Origin: Halopenitus salinus
Lineage (GTDB): Archaea > Halobacteriota > Halobacteria > Halobacteriales > Haloferacaceae
NCBI RefSeq assembly: GCF_042662125.1
Contig: NZ_JBHSXL010000008.1
Coordinates: 62,001-126,000, forward strand
Length of the DNA stretch: 64,000 bases
Direction: 5' to 3'
Positions 1-8,916 of this stretch are shown here, one piece after another. The translations under genes were made by a program, and so were the position numbers. The first letter of the stretch is position 1. Each line of letters opens with the position of its first letter. Under the pieces are notes generated by a model. It was not told the DNA's origin, did not search any database, and saw only the letters and a program-made list of their open reading frames with translations.

Positions 1-825
1 CGAGACGACCTCCTCGTTGACGTCGATCCGATCGGCGATCGCGTCCGCATCCATCCCGGCATCGACGGCGAGCGCCAACACCGCGTCGACCGTGTCGTAG
101 GGGGCGCCGAGATCGTCGCGATCGTAGTGTCCCGGCAGGAATCCCGCCGTCGGACGCTTTTCGGTGACGAATTCGGGGACGTCGAGGGAGTCGGCAAGCG
201 CACGAACGTCGGTCTTGTAGAGGTGGCCGATCGGCAGCAGATCGGCGGCGCCGTCGCCGTGTTTCGTGAGGTACCCGAGGAGCCGTTCGCTCCGGTTCGT
301 CGTACCGATCACGAGACGATCCGTCGCGTTGGCGGCGAGGTAGGCCATCGACATCCGGAGTCGAGCGATGAGGTTTCCCGTGAGCGCCGGCTCGTCGTGC
401 AGATCGAATCGGTCGGGAACGAGGCTTCCGAACTGGGCGAAAAGCGGCTGGAGGTGTACGGTGTCGTGCTCGATCCCGAGCGCCTCGGCGAGGCCCTCCG
501 CGTCCCGAGCGTTGACCGCACCGGTCTTGTTACAGGGGAAGATCAGCCCGTAGACGTGCTCGGGCCCGAGCGCGGCCGTCGCGAGCGCCGCGGTCACCGT
601 GGAGTCGAGTCCGCCGCTCATGTTCACGACGACGCCGTCGGCGTTCGCCTCCCGAACCCGATCGGCGATGAAGCCGACGATCAGGTCACGTTGGGCGTCG
701 GGAGCGTCGAGGGTCGCGACGTCGAGGACGTCGCCAACCCTCCCGGGGTCCGCGAGTTCGGAGCGTCCTCCGCGGCCATCCCCGATCGGAACGGGACCGG
801 CGTCCGTCATCCTGAAGTCACCCAT
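1..825 (-). CDS. nadE: NAD+ synthetase (3' end beyond window)
   Basis: Makes NAD+ from deamido-NAD+ and ATP with ammonia or glutamine. The reverse strand gives a PP-loop ATP pyrophosphatase motif (SGGLDST) near residue 69, followed by typical NadE sequence (PCNKTGAVNARDAEGLA, IGTTNRSERLLGYLTKHGDGA). No glutaminase domain precedes it, so it is the short, ammonia-type form. The start at 825 is chosen because a GGAGGT Shine-Dalgarno (831-836) lies 5 nt upstream; an ATG at 810 is an alternative. The gene runs off the left edge, so its C-terminus is not seen. It follows truA on the same strand after an AT-rich gap of 187 bp. Confidence 0.93.
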   Translation of the reverse strand, partial: MGDFRMTDAGPVPIGDGRGGRSELADPGRVGDVLDVATLDAPDAQRDLIVGFIADRVREANADGVVVNMSGGLDSTVTAALATAALGPEHVYGLIFPCNKTGAVNARDAEGLAEALGIEHDTVHLQPLFAQFGSLVPDRFDLHDEPALTGNLIARLRMSMAYLAANATDRLVIGTTNRSERLLGYLTKHGDGAADLLPIGHLYKTDVRALADSLDVPEFVTEKRPTAGFLPGHYDRDDLGAPYDTVDAVLALAVDAGMDADAIADRIDVNEEVVS

Positions 826-1012
826 CCGGGACCTCCGATGAGTCCGCGTGTTCTGGATCGCCAATCACCGACTTGGACGAGAATATAACGAACATACACA
901 GTATTTTTAGTCGTTTCTGGATCTTATTGAACATGAATAAGGAAGTATCTCGGACGAACGTATAAAGAATCTTCGTGGAAAGTGTATAAGGAGATCCCGG
1001 ATCCGCGCCCGG

Positions 1013-1939
1013 TCACGTGTCGACGAGGTCCCCGTCGATCCGGTCGCGAACCGAATCGAGCGCCGCCGCAGTCCGGCGGGCCTCGAGGGATTCCTCGCGA
1101 AAGGCGGTGAATGCGCTCTCCGCGGCTTCCTGATCGACCTCGAATCGAACGGTCCCGTCGAGATCGGCCGTCTCGCAGTCGTACTCCACGTTCCACAACA
1201 CGAGGGGCGTCGCCGGCGCGGGGGCGATACCGCGAGGACCATCGAGCGGTTCCGAAGCGAGCACGCGGTCGATGCGTGAGGGCGGGGCGTCACCGATTCC
1301 GATGGCGCGAACGAGCGTGACGAGGCGACGAACGAACTCGCGAGGGAATCCGTCGGCGCGCGCGCGGACGACGAGCAGATCGCCCTCGCGCCGTGCGGAC
1401 GCATCGAGCGTCCGTTCCGTTCCCCCGTCGTCGGGCGTGAGGTTGTGGAAGTCGTGGGTGCCGGAGAGACGTTCGAGCGCGTCGTGAACTCGACCGTCGT
1501 CGAGGGACGAGACCGCCGCGGGCGAGTCGTCGATCGCCGCCGTCGGAGCGTAGAGGTGGTAGCGGTAGGTCCGGGCGCTCGCGTCGTGTCTCGCGTGAAA
1601 ATCGTCGGGGACATCGGCGGCCGCCCACGCCCGGACGTGTTTCGGGAGCTGACCGTTGAACGCCCGCGGCGTGAGCCAGTCGGGCACATCGAGGGCGATC
1701 GTCTGGGCCGCGGCGGAGACGCCGGCGTCGGTTCGGCCGGCGGCGGCGTACCCCGGCGGTCGAGGACGGCCCCCGTCCGGGGTGCGAGGGAGATCCGCGA
1801 CGCCGAGGGCCTCGAGCGCGTCGAAGATCGCGTCCTCGACGGTCGGCACGTCCGGCTGCCGCTGGAACCCGGAGAACGGACGACCGTCGTAGGCGATCCG
1901 GAACGCGCGCACGGACGGGTCTGGTCGGGGAAGGTACAT
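1013..1939 (-). CDS. truA: tRNA pseudouridine(38-40) synthase TruA
   Basis: Isomerises uridines at positions 38-40 of the tRNA anticodon arm. The protein has 308 residues. The catalytic-Asp motif AGRTDAGVSA puts the nucleophile at D71, and an N-terminal RIAYDGRPFSGFQRQP segment is typical of the family. An internal HARHDASARTYRYHLY segment is also diagnostic. Downstream, the 187 bp gap to nadE is AT-richer than its surroundings, so nadE may have its own promoter. Confidence 0.93.
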   Translation of the reverse strand: MYLPRPDPSVRAFRIAYDGRPFSGFQRQPDVPTVEDAIFDALEALGVADLPRTPDGGRPRPPGYAAAGRTDAGVSAAAQTIALDVPDWLTPRAFNGQLPKHVRAWAAADVPDDFHARHDASARTYRYHLYAPTAAIDDSPAAVSSLDDGRVHDALERLSGTHDFHNLTPDDGGTERTLDASARREGDLLVVRARADGFPREFVRRLVTLVRAIGIGDAPPSRIDRVLASEPLDGPRGIAPAPATPLVLWNVEYDCETADLDGTVRFEVDQEAAESAFTAFREESLEARRTAAALDSVRDRIDGDLVDT

Positions 1940-2022
1940 ATCCCCGTCGGCCGGGAACGATCGTCGGGGCGGTAGGTCCAGGGGGACGATCGTCGTCGCG
2001 TTCGATCCTCGAGGACGGTCGA

Positions 2023-2469
2023 TCAGTCGTCGTTGTCGTCGTCCATCGGAACCGAGATCACGGGAACCGGCGACTCCCGGATGACGCGTTCGGTGATCGA
2101 GCCGAGCAGCACGCGCTCGAGTCCCTGTCGCGTGTGCGTCGGCATCACCACGAGGTCGGCGTCGATGGACTCGACGACCGAACGGATGGTCTCGTGGGGC
2201 GTTCCGCGCTCGACGTGGGTGACGACATCGATGTCGGCGTCGGTCGCCTCGAGCGCCTCGGCCACGTCGTGAACGCGGTCGTAGGCCGCCGTCTCGAGGC
2301 GGTCCGCGAGCGTGCCGATTCGGGGGTCGTTGAGCACCTCCTCCATCGAGTCGACCACGGAGAGAACGTGAACCGTCGCGCCGTATCGCTCGGCCAGGGT
2401 CGCGACGTGGGGGACCGCTCGCATCGTGTCGCCATCGGGAGCGACGGGCAACAGGATCCGATCGTACAT
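2023..2469 (-). CDS. UspA-family universal stress protein
   Basis: Single UspA domain, 148 residues, expected to bind ATP or AMP in the cytoplasm. The start MYDRILLPVAPDG is the classical first beta strand of the fold, so it is preferred over an upstream in-frame codon at 2496. The C-terminal nucleotide-binding stretch is present (VMPTHTRQGLERVLLGSITERVIRESPVPV), but the first glycine of the usual G-x2-G pair is replaced by Thr. Which stress it serves cannot be told from sequence. It lies 91 bp downstream of azlD, on the same strand. Confidence 0.9.
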   Translation of the reverse strand: MYDRILLPVAPDGDTMRAVPHVATLAERYGATVHVLSVVDSMEEVLNDPRIGTLADRLETAAYDRVHDVAEALEATDADIDVVTHVERGTPHETIRSVVESIDADLVVMPTHTRQGLERVLLGSITERVIRESPVPVISVPMDDDNDD

Positions 2470-2560
2470 GCGTGTCCGTTCGAGCGAAGGGACCAAAACG
2501 ATGGTGGGTGGCGAAGGAGACGACGGCGGACTCCGGTCGACCGGCTCGACGGGGACCCGT

Positions 2561-2899
2561 TCAAAGGATCAGGAACCGAAGGAGCCACAACACGCCCATC
2601 CCCGCGGCGATCGTCGCGAGGACGTTCCCGGTTCGCCAGGCCACGACGCCCGCGGCGAGCCCGGCGATCAGACGCGCGTCGAGGAGGGTCGCCCGGGCGG
2701 TCGCCTCGATCGAGACGAGCTGGGGCACGACGAGGGCGGCGAGCACCGCGGGCGGGACGTACCGGAGCGTCCGCTCCAGCTTCGGCGGCACGTCGTCGAT
2801 CCGGCCGAACAGGTGGATGAACGAGAACCGGAGGCCGTAGGTTGCGATCCCTATCGCGACGGTGGCGAGCCAGATCGCGGGGGCGCCGTACTCCGTCAT
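2561..2899 (-). CDS. azlD: AzlD-type branched-chain amino acid transport subunit
   Basis: Small 112-residue membrane protein with about three hydrophobic segments and the AzlD-type motif TYGLRFSFIHLFG near residue 20. AzlD is the small partner of the AzlC permease in branched-chain amino acid export. Its start codon overlaps the end of azlC by 4 nt (ATGA), so the two are translationally coupled and probably form one complex. Confidence 0.88.
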   Translation of the reverse strand: MTEYGAPAIWLATVAIGIATYGLRFSFIHLFGRIDDVPPKLERTLRYVPPAVLAALVVPQLVSIEATARATLLDARLIAGLAAGVVAWRTGNVLATIAAGMGVLWLLRFLIL

Positions 2900-3573
2900 C
2901 GGTTCCCCACCGCCTCGGAGACGAGTCCGGCCGCGACCCCGGCGACCGCGCCGATCGGGAGCGAGAGGTTGAACGGCGCGCCCGCGGCGAGGACCGCGAC
3001 CGCGCCGCCGACCAGGGCGGCCACGATCCGGGGACGATCCGTCATCACGGGGACGAGGATCGCGAGAAAGACGAGCGGGACGGCGAAGGAGAGTCCCCAC
3101 TCCTGGGGGACGCTGGTGCCGACGACGACGCCGAGGGCGGTACAGACGATCCACGTGATCCAGAGGGTCAACGCGACGCCGAGGTAGTACGACCGGATGT
3201 CGTCGACCTCGCCGGTCTCCTGTTTCGTGAGCGAGAGCGCGTACGCCTGGTCGGTGAGCAGATACGCGAGCGCGGCGCGGGTCCGCCGCGAGTAGTCGGC
3301 GAGGTGTGGAGCGATGGAGGCCGAGTACATGAGCAGCCGGAGGTTGATCACGACCGCGGTGAAGACGACCACCGCGAGCGGCGCGGTCTCGCCGAGCAGG
3401 TCGACCGCGGCGATCTGGGAGGCGCCCGCGTAGACGACCGCCGACATGCCGACCGCCTGAACGGGCGTCAAGCCGGCGTCGATCGCCGCGATTCCGGTCA
3501 CCATCGCGAAGGGAACGACGCCGAGGAGAAGCGGAAGGCAGTCGCGAACGCCCGAGCGGAGATCCGCGTTCAT
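2896..3573 (-). CDS. azlC: AzlC-family branched-chain amino acid permease
   Basis: Polytopic membrane protein of 225 residues. Family features include FRSGVRDCLPLLLGVVPFAMVTGIAA-like N-terminal sequence, VYAGASQIAAVDLL near residue 50 and LTDQAYAL near residue 108. It should form an exporter of branched-chain amino acids with AzlD, encoded immediately downstream with a 4-nt overlap. The substrate is inferred from the family only. Confidence 0.9.
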   Translation of the reverse strand: MNADLRSGVRDCLPLLLGVVPFAMVTGIAAIDAGLTPVQAVGMSAVVYAGASQIAAVDLLGETAPLAVVVFTAVVINLRLLMYSASIAPHLADYSRRTRAALAYLLTDQAYALSLTKQETGEVDDIRSYYLGVALTLWITWIVCTALGVVVGTSVPQEWGLSFAVPLVFLAILVPVMTDRPRIVAALVGGAVAVLAAGAPFNLSLPIGAVAGVAAGLVSEAVGNR

Positions 3574-3688
3574 ACCTCCGAGTGAGCGGGGGGTGCATCA
3601 AAGCGGTATCGGAGTCGCGGCGATGGACACGGACCCACGCCGGGACACGCCAACCGACGGTGGGACACCTCAGTCGATGGCGGAGACA

Positions 3689-4057
3689 TCAGGCGACGCC
3701 GATCACGACCGCGGATCGGATCTCCAGGGCGGACTCGAACTCCTCGCGGCGGTCGTGGGCGGAGCCGGAGCGTTCGAGCTGCGTCTCGTGGGTCCGTCGG
3801 ACGGCCTTTCGGGTCCGATCGTCGAACCCGAGCGCGTCGCCGATCTCGAGCCAGTGGTCGGATTCGACGAGAAACACCTCCCGATCGGCCTCCACGAGGA
3901 CGCGTTCGTACTCGCGGCGGTATTCCCCGGTCCGAGCCGAGAGATGGCGTTGAACGGCCGACAACGCGTCCGGAAGCGTGGAGAGGGGAACGCTCGCGAG
4001 CGCGCCGGCGGTCACAAGGACCGGGCCGTCGAACGGGAGGTCGACGTCGGCGTCCAT
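3689..4057 (-). CDS. Conserved hypothetical protein, partner of the MoaD-like gene
   Basis: Acidic soluble protein of 122 residues that I cannot assign to a family. The start MDADVDLPFDGP fits 11 bp after the stop of the MoaD-like gene upstream, which implies co-transcription. The middle (YRREYERVLVEADREVFLVESDHWLEIGDALGFDD) looks helical and alternates charge, with no Cys, His cluster or nucleotide motif. The operon position suggests a role next to the ubiquitin-like protein, but nothing in the sequence shows what that is. Confidence 0.7.
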   Translation of the reverse strand: MDADVDLPFDGPVLVTAGALASVPLSTLPDALSAVQRHLSARTGEYRREYERVLVEADREVFLVESDHWLEIGDALGFDDRTRKAVRRTHETQLERSGSAHDRREEFESALEIRSAVVIGVA

Positions 4058-4068
4058 CCGCCCGGGCG

Positions 4069-4629
4069 CTATCCGCCGGCGCGCATCGCTTTTTGTGCGA
4101 AGCGATCGATGAGGTCGTCGAGAACGCCCGGCTCCCCCGTGAACGCGATCCGGACCTCGGTCAGCTGCAGCGACCCTCCAACCGTCACCTTTCCGGCGTC
4201 GAGGTCGGCGGCCCAGCCGTCGCCCTCGATCCGGGTCGCGTCCTCGGGGTCGTCGGCGTCGACGAACGAGCCGCCGAGGTTGCGGAGGTAGTGGGCGGCG
4301 AGCCGCCTCGAGATCCCGCGGTAGGATCGCTCGCGGCGGTCGGTGTCCGTAGCTCCGCCGGCGACGGGCGGGAAGATGGAGAGGGTGTCTCCCGGCGAAA
4401 GCGCCGTGTCGAGGCCCTCCATGTGCAACACCTCGCGGCCGTTCAAGAGGACGTTGATCTGGGGGGCGAGCCCGCCGTCCTCGATCAGGTTGCCGCGGAG
4501 TCCGTCGTATTCGTCCTCGAGCGCCGAGAGCACGTCCTCGACGGCGGCGTCGGAGGCGACCTCGATGGAGGTCGTCTTCGACCCCACGGCCTCCCGAAAG
4601 GTGGCGAAAAAGCGCAACTCGATCTCCAT
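4069..4629 (-). CDS. MoaD/SAMP-like beta-grasp protein with extra C-terminal domain
   Basis: Residues 1-92 are a ubiquitin-like beta-grasp domain of MoaD type: MEIELRFFATFREAVGSK, SPGDTLSIFPPVAGG. In MoaD and haloarchaeal SAMPs the diGly is the C-terminus; here it is internal (G91-G92). About 94 further residues follow and also end in Gly-Gly (AMRAGG, 185-186). The family supplies sulfur for molybdopterin or tRNA thiolation, or is conjugated to proteins. Which glycine pair, if either, is activated here is unknown. A TATA-like CTTAAA (4653-4658) lies 23 nt upstream of the ATG, consistent with a leaderless mRNA. The unassigned gene at 3689-4057 is its operon partner. Confidence 0.85.
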   Translation of the reverse strand: MEIELRFFATFREAVGSKTTSIEVASDAAVEDVLSALEDEYDGLRGNLIEDGGLAPQINVLLNGREVLHMEGLDTALSPGDTLSIFPPVAGGATDTDRRERSYRGISRRLAAHYLRNLGGSFVDADDPEDATRIEGDGWAADLDAGKVTVGGSLQLTEVRIAFTGEPGVLDDLIDRFAQKAMRAGG

Positions 4630-4749
4630 ACGCCAGCAAGGGGCGGGGGACGCTTAAATGCGGTCGGTGAGAGATCGGTAACCGGTCCGCGACGGACGGA
4701 AGCCGGTCAGTCGTCGAACCGGGCCCCGTCCTCGACAAGCGGAAACCGT

Positions 4750-5133
4750 TTACCCGCCGAACCGTATCCCGTCCTCGACGATCCGGTAGTTGCGCTCCCG
4801 GTCGAGCTCCTCGGCGAGCCACTCGTGATCGTACAGCTGGGCGATCAGTTCGGCATAGAGGTTCCGCCAGGTGATCGCGTAGATCGGCGACTGCCCCCAC
4901 GCGCGCAGCTCCGGGACGAACTCGTCGTATCGCTCCATGCGCTCCTCGAGGAACTCGATGGCGTCAACGACGATCTCCGCCGCCTGGGAAACGCCGTCCG
5001 CCTCGTCGATCTCGCGGTTGATCCGCGACTCGATACCGGCGACCGCGCGTTCGACGTCGCGTTTCGTCGTCTCGCCATCGTCGGGTAGCCCGTCCACGAC
5101 GCCCTGGGGGATCGCCAGTGAGATCTCGCTCAT
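4750..5133 (-). CDS. Conserved hypothetical protein
   Basis: A 127-residue, strongly acidic and mostly helical protein (for example KRDVERAVAGIESRINREIDEADG and EFLEERMERYDEFVPELRAWG). A Trp/Tyr-rich C-terminal part (SPIYAITWRNLYAELIAQLYDHEWLAEEL) suggests a compact hydrophobic core. I do not recognise a family. It shows protein-like composition and haloarchaeal bias, and the overlapping frames do not. It stands alone between the MoaD-like unit and pus10. Confidence 0.72.
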   Translation of the reverse strand: MSEISLAIPQGVVDGLPDDGETTKRDVERAVAGIESRINREIDEADGVSQAAEIVVDAIEFLEERMERYDEFVPELRAWGQSPIYAITWRNLYAELIAQLYDHEWLAEELDRERNYRIVEDGIRFGG

Positions 5134-5474
5134 ACGCGGAGTGGTGGCCGCAGCCGAAAAAACGTCTCGACGATCGGCGAGTCCATGTGTGCCGACGTCC
5201 AACGGAATCCAGAACAGATTCCATCGGTTCGATGGACCCACACGCGGAGACCCGAGAGATGGTCGACCGCGGGACGGGGGAGTCGTTGCACCTGGTGGGA
5301 CGAACCGCCAAGTGGACACCCTGCTCGATGACGGATGAAAGCTGATCGCTCACTGGGGGCGCTGGCGTTCGAGGAGGACGAGTGGCGATCACCGAGTGAA
5401 GCTGGAGGACCGAGGACGGGCCGTCGATTCGGAGGGAACCACGAGGCGACGAGGATCGAACGAACGATCGGGAG
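5134..5474. other. Intergenic region with small inverted repeats
   Basis: No convincing coding frame. Two perfect short inverted repeats lie back to back: GGAATC/GATTCC (5204-5209, 5217-5222) and CCATCG/CGATGG (5221-5226, 5230-5235). They are flanked by GTGTG near 5187 and CACAC near 5238, which could close an outer stem. No TATA-like box or T-run clearly frames them. The rest of the interval shows nothing I can name. Confidence 0.4.
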
Positions 5475-6842
5475 CTACTCGTCGGGATCGAGGAAGTACG
5501 ACTCGTCCTCGAACAGTTCGTCCTCGCCCTCGACGGAGCGAACGTCGAGGTGGATGACGGTCGCATCGACGCCCAACAGCCCGGCGAGGCTCGGCTCCGT
5601 CCGTCCCTCGTCGCTCGAGACGAGCTCCTTGATGTAGAGGCCCCCCTCTCCGTGGACGTCGACGATCACGTGACGCGGATCGTCCGGATCGAAGTCGGGT
5701 GCTGTGTCCGCGAGAGTCATCTCGGCCGACGACGCATCCTCCGACGCCACTTCCACCGACTCGACGATCGCCGCGTCGTACACCTCGCGCTCGCGCGTGA
5801 GGTTCGCGCGCCGGTGATCGACGCGGTTCGGCGTGTACTGTTCGATCGTCGCCCCCTCGAGCTCCTCGACCGCGTCCCGCAGGTCGTCGCGGTCCACGGC
5901 CTCGGCGAGCTCGACGAACGCCCGGTACCGCTTGGATGCGTCGAGCCGCTTGACGCGCTCGACCATCTCGTGGGTCGCGAGGCGGAGCCCCTCGACCTCG
6001 ACGGCTCCGTCGGCGAGCGCGTTGACGTCGGCCTCGAGGCGCTCGACGTCCACTCGACGGCGGCGTGGCTCCTCGACCTCGACGACGAACGGCCGGCCGG
6101 TCCCGAGCATCCGCGCGTCGACGTCCTCGCGGCCGGCCCCGTGGAAGACGCTCTCGGTGCCGTCCATCACGTCCTCGACCACGGGCGCGACGAACCCCTC
6201 GACGCTGTCCTCATAGAGGTAGCCGGTCCCCCCACAGTGGTCACACGGCTCCCGGCCGTCGCGACCGGATCCGTGACACTCCCGACAGGGCCACTCGGTC
6301 TGCGGGATGTCGCGTTCGATCTTCCGGTAGCGTCCGTAGACGAACGCCGAGTTCACCTTGGCGTCGATCCGCTCCTCGGCGAGGTCGATCGTGAACTGGA
6401 CGTGCGGGCGGTCGAAGGAGACCTCCGTGCCGGTGAGCCGGCCGACGCGCTTTCCGACCTCGCGGTTGAACTCGGATTTGAACGCCTCGCCGGCGTCGGG
6501 ATCGAGTCCGCACTCCTCGCGCAGTAGCCGCCCGTTTTCCTCGATGAGCGGCGGCGGTCGCGTGCCGACGTTGTAGGTGTCGAAGTCGACGTCCGCGACC
6601 GCCGCGGCGGCGCGTTCGGCCCACTCGTCGAACTCGGTGCACCGACCCTCACACACCCAGCAGTCGGCCGGCTCGGGAGGTTCGAAGGGCTCGTCGCGGG
6701 AGAGCGTGAGCGTGGTTCGCATGGATCGACCGCGTTCCGCGTTCGAGAGCCCGAAGCTCCGGTCGGCGACGAGCCGGCCGAGGCAGGGATCACACACCGG
6801 CCCGGTCGCGATCGCGTCCGCGGCGACCTCGAGTACGTCCAT
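5475..6842 (-). CDS. pus10: tRNA pseudouridine(54/55) synthase Pus10
   Basis: Archaeal Pus10 makes pseudouridine 54 and 55 in the tRNA T-loop. With the start at 6842 the protein has 455 residues. An N-terminal THUMP-like/zinc part carries C17-x2-C20, C61-x2-C64 and C68. A second cluster (C186, C189, C200, C203) precedes the catalytic domain, whose motif GREDVDARMLG places the catalytic Asp at D242. In-frame ATGs at 6908 and 6914 exist, but a TTTA box (plus-strand TAAA, 6867-6870) sits 24 nt upstream of 6842, and MDVLEVAADAI matches the usual family N-terminus. Confidence 0.92.
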   Translation of the reverse strand: MDVLEVAADAIATGPVCDPCLGRLVADRSFGLSNAERGRSMRTTLTLSRDEPFEPPEPADCWVCEGRCTEFDEWAERAAAAVADVDFDTYNVGTRPPPLIEENGRLLREECGLDPDAGEAFKSEFNREVGKRVGRLTGTEVSFDRPHVQFTIDLAEERIDAKVNSAFVYGRYRKIERDIPQTEWPCRECHGSGRDGREPCDHCGGTGYLYEDSVEGFVAPVVEDVMDGTESVFHGAGREDVDARMLGTGRPFVVEVEEPRRRRVDVERLEADVNALADGAVEVEGLRLATHEMVERVKRLDASKRYRAFVELAEAVDRDDLRDAVEELEGATIEQYTPNRVDHRRANLTREREVYDAAIVESVEVASEDASSAEMTLADTAPDFDPDDPRHVIVDVHGEGGLYIKELVSSDEGRTEPSLAGLLGVDATVIHLDVRSVEGEDELFEDESYFLDPDE

Positions 6843-6865
6843 GGGCGAGCCAGGCGCCGCCGCCG

Positions 6866-6939
6866 CTAAAGCGTGCGGATCCGCGCCGTCGTGTCGGGTG
6901 TCGTCCATCGACACGGGGTTCGCCCTTCGCGGCGTTTAA
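6866..6939. promoter_or_regulatory. Divergent promoters, pus10 and ABC exporter
   Basis: Two TATA-like boxes face away from each other: CTTTAG on the minus strand (6866-6871) for pus10 and TTTAA on the plus strand (6935-6939) for the ABC gene. Each lies about 24-26 nt from the start codon it serves, as expected for leaderless haloarchaeal transcripts. The boxes are what decide the two start sites. Confidence 0.6.
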
Positions 6940-6965
6940 CCACGCGCGCGGCGTCGATACGAAAC

Positions 6966-8072
6966 ATGACGAACGCGCTGGAGATCCGCGATCTCCGCAA
7001 ACGCTACGGGGACGTGGAGGCGCTGAAGGGGGTGTCGCTTTCCGTCCCGGAGGGGTCGTTCTTCGGGCTGTTGGGTCCCAACGGGGCCGGGAAGACGACG
7101 TTCATCAACGTCCTCGTCGGGCTGGTTCGCGCCTCGGGAGGATCGGCGTCCGTCTTCGGGTACGACGTCGAGGACGACTACCGGGAGGCGCGAGACCGGA
7201 TCGGGCTCGCCCCCCAGGAGTTCAACGTCGACCGCTTTTTCCCGATCCGCGAGGTCCTCGAGCACAAGGCGGGCTACCACGGCGTCCCGCCCGAGGAGGC
7301 GAGCCGGCGGGCCGACGAGGCGCTGAAACAGGTCGGGATCTGGGAGAAACGCGACACGCGATTCGACTGGCTCTCCGGCGGGATGAAACGCCGGTTCATG
7401 CTCGCTCGCGCGCTCGTCACCGACCCGGACCTGCTCATCCTCGACGAGCCGACCGCGGGCGTCGACGTCCAGTTGCGCCGGGACCTGTGGGAGCTCGTCA
7501 CCGATCTCAACGACCGGGGGACGACGATCCTGCTCACCACCCACTACATCGAGGAGGCCGAACGGCTGTGCGACGAGGTCGCCATCCTCGATTCGGGGGA
7601 GATCGTGACGGTCGCTTCCCCGGAGGATCTGATGGACCAGGGCAGCGACCGGATCGTGGTCACCCTCCGAGACGACGACGCGGACGCGGCCACGATCGCC
7701 GAGTCGATCCGCGACGGGGACGACCGCGTCGAATCGGTGACGGGCGAGGGCGACCGCCTCGTCGTGACCGCGCGCCAGGGCGGACTCGTGGCCCCCGATC
7801 TGGTCCGCGAGCTGGACCGGGCGGGCCACGCCATCCTCGATCTGGAGATCAAGCGGACGTCCTTGGAGGAGGTGTTCGTCGACCTCACCCGGCGCGAGGA
7901 GACGACGGACGGCGAAAACGGCGAGGCTGGCCGGGAGGAGACGGAGCGCGAGGACGAGGAGCCGACCGACGACGCGGCGGCGGCGGACGAACTCGAGGCG
8001 ATGGCCACGGACGGCGGCACCCGCGGGACGGGTTCACATTACGGGGACGATCGTACGCAGGGAGGCCGATGA
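6966..8072 (+). CDS. ABC-2 type exporter, ATP-binding protein
   Basis: A 368-residue ABC ATPase of the DrrA/Nod type. Walker A GPNGAGKT (37-44), signature LSGGM (136-140) and Walker B LLILDE (156-161) are intact. The region after about residue 310 is a highly acidic tail without a recognisable fold. The start at 6966 is supported by a TATA-like box 26 nt upstream. The permease gene follows with overlapping ATGA. The cargo is not evident; relatives export drugs, polysaccharides or lipids. Confidence 0.93.
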   Translation: MTNALEIRDLRKRYGDVEALKGVSLSVPEGSFFGLLGPNGAGKTTFINVLVGLVRASGGSASVFGYDVEDDYREARDRIGLAPQEFNVDRFFPIREVLEHKAGYHGVPPEEASRRADEALKQVGIWEKRDTRFDWLSGGMKRRFMLARALVTDPDLLILDEPTAGVDVQLRRDLWELVTDLNDRGTTILLTTHYIEEAERLCDEVAILDSGEIVTVASPEDLMDQGSDRIVVTLRDDDADAATIAESIRDGDDRVESVTGEGDRLVVTARQGGLVAPDLVRELDRAGHAILDLEIKRTSLEEVFVDLTRREETTDGENGEAGREETEREDEEPTDDAAAADELEAMATDGGTRGTGSHYGDDRTQGGR

Positions 8073-8881
8073 TGGGTACCGACGAGTCGAACACGAGCAC
8101 GTCGGTGGATCTCACCGGGTTCCTCACCCTGACGAAACGCGAGATCCTCCGGTTCGTGCGCCGGCCGCGCAACACGTTCGCGCCGCCGTTCATCACGAAC
8201 GTGCTCTACTTCTCCGTCTTCGGGGTCATCCTCGGCCAGCGTGTGGGAACGATCGCCGACGTGCCCTACATCCTCTTCATCCTCCCGGGGCTGATCGTCC
8301 TCGGAGCGGTCTCGAACAGCTTCGAGAACGCGTCGTTTTCGATCTTCCACGGGCGCTGGAACGAGTACATCCACGAGGTACTCACCTCGCCGCTGTCCTA
8401 CACGGGGATGGTCTGGGCGTACATCCTCTCGGCGGCGACCCGCGGGCTGCTCGTCGGCGGGCTGATCGCGGTCATCGGCTGGGGGATCATCTCCGGGCTG
8501 TATCGGCCCGTGCCGGTCGAGGAGCCCGTCTACCTCCTCGCGTTCATGATCACCATCACGCTGTTGTTCGCGAGCTTCGGCGTGATCGGCGGACTGCTCG
8601 CGACCGACTTCGACGACCTGACCGTGATGAACCAGTTCATCCTCCGTCCGCTCGTCTTCTTCGGCGCGGTCTTCTACTCGCTCGAGGACCTCACGCCGCT
8701 TTTGCGCGACGTCTCGCTTCTCAACCCGATGGTCTACATGGTCAACGGCGTCCGGTACGGCTTCCTCGGGACCGCGGAGGTCGATCCGCGGTTCTCCCTC
8801 GTCGTTCTCGTCGGGTTGACGGCGGTCGTCGCGCTGATCGACGTGGCCCTGTTCCGACGCGGCTACGGGCTGACCGATTGA
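8069..8881 (+). CDS. ABC-2 type exporter, permease
   Basis: Membrane protein of 270 residues with about six hydrophobic segments and the ABC-2 permease pattern (KREILRFVRRPRNTFAPPF near the N-terminus; LNPMVYMVNGVRYGFLG near the C-terminus). It should dimerise and couple to the ATPase encoded upstream. ATG codons at 8069 and 8072 are both possible; GGAGG at 8061-8065 sits 3 or 6 nt upstream. The overlap with the upstream stop indicates translational coupling. Confidence 0.92.
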   Translation: MMGTDESNTSTSVDLTGFLTLTKREILRFVRRPRNTFAPPFITNVLYFSVFGVILGQRVGTIADVPYILFILPGLIVLGAVSNSFENASFSIFHGRWNEYIHEVLTSPLSYTGMVWAYILSAATRGLLVGGLIAVIGWGIISGLYRPVPVEEPVYLLAFMITITLLFASFGVIGGLLATDFDDLTVMNQFILRPLVFFGAVFYSLEDLTPLLRDVSLLNPMVYMVNGVRYGFLGTAEVDPRFSLVVLVGLTAVVALIDVALFRRGYGLTD

Positions 8882-8916
8882 CCGGCCGGACAGGGGATTG
8901 CTGCCGTCCCCGGCAC

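Noticed and set aside
3689..4900. 403-codon frame covering the hypothetical gene at 3689-4057
   Set aside because: Only the last 122 codons are protein-like; the rest is a shadow of the MoaD-like gene.
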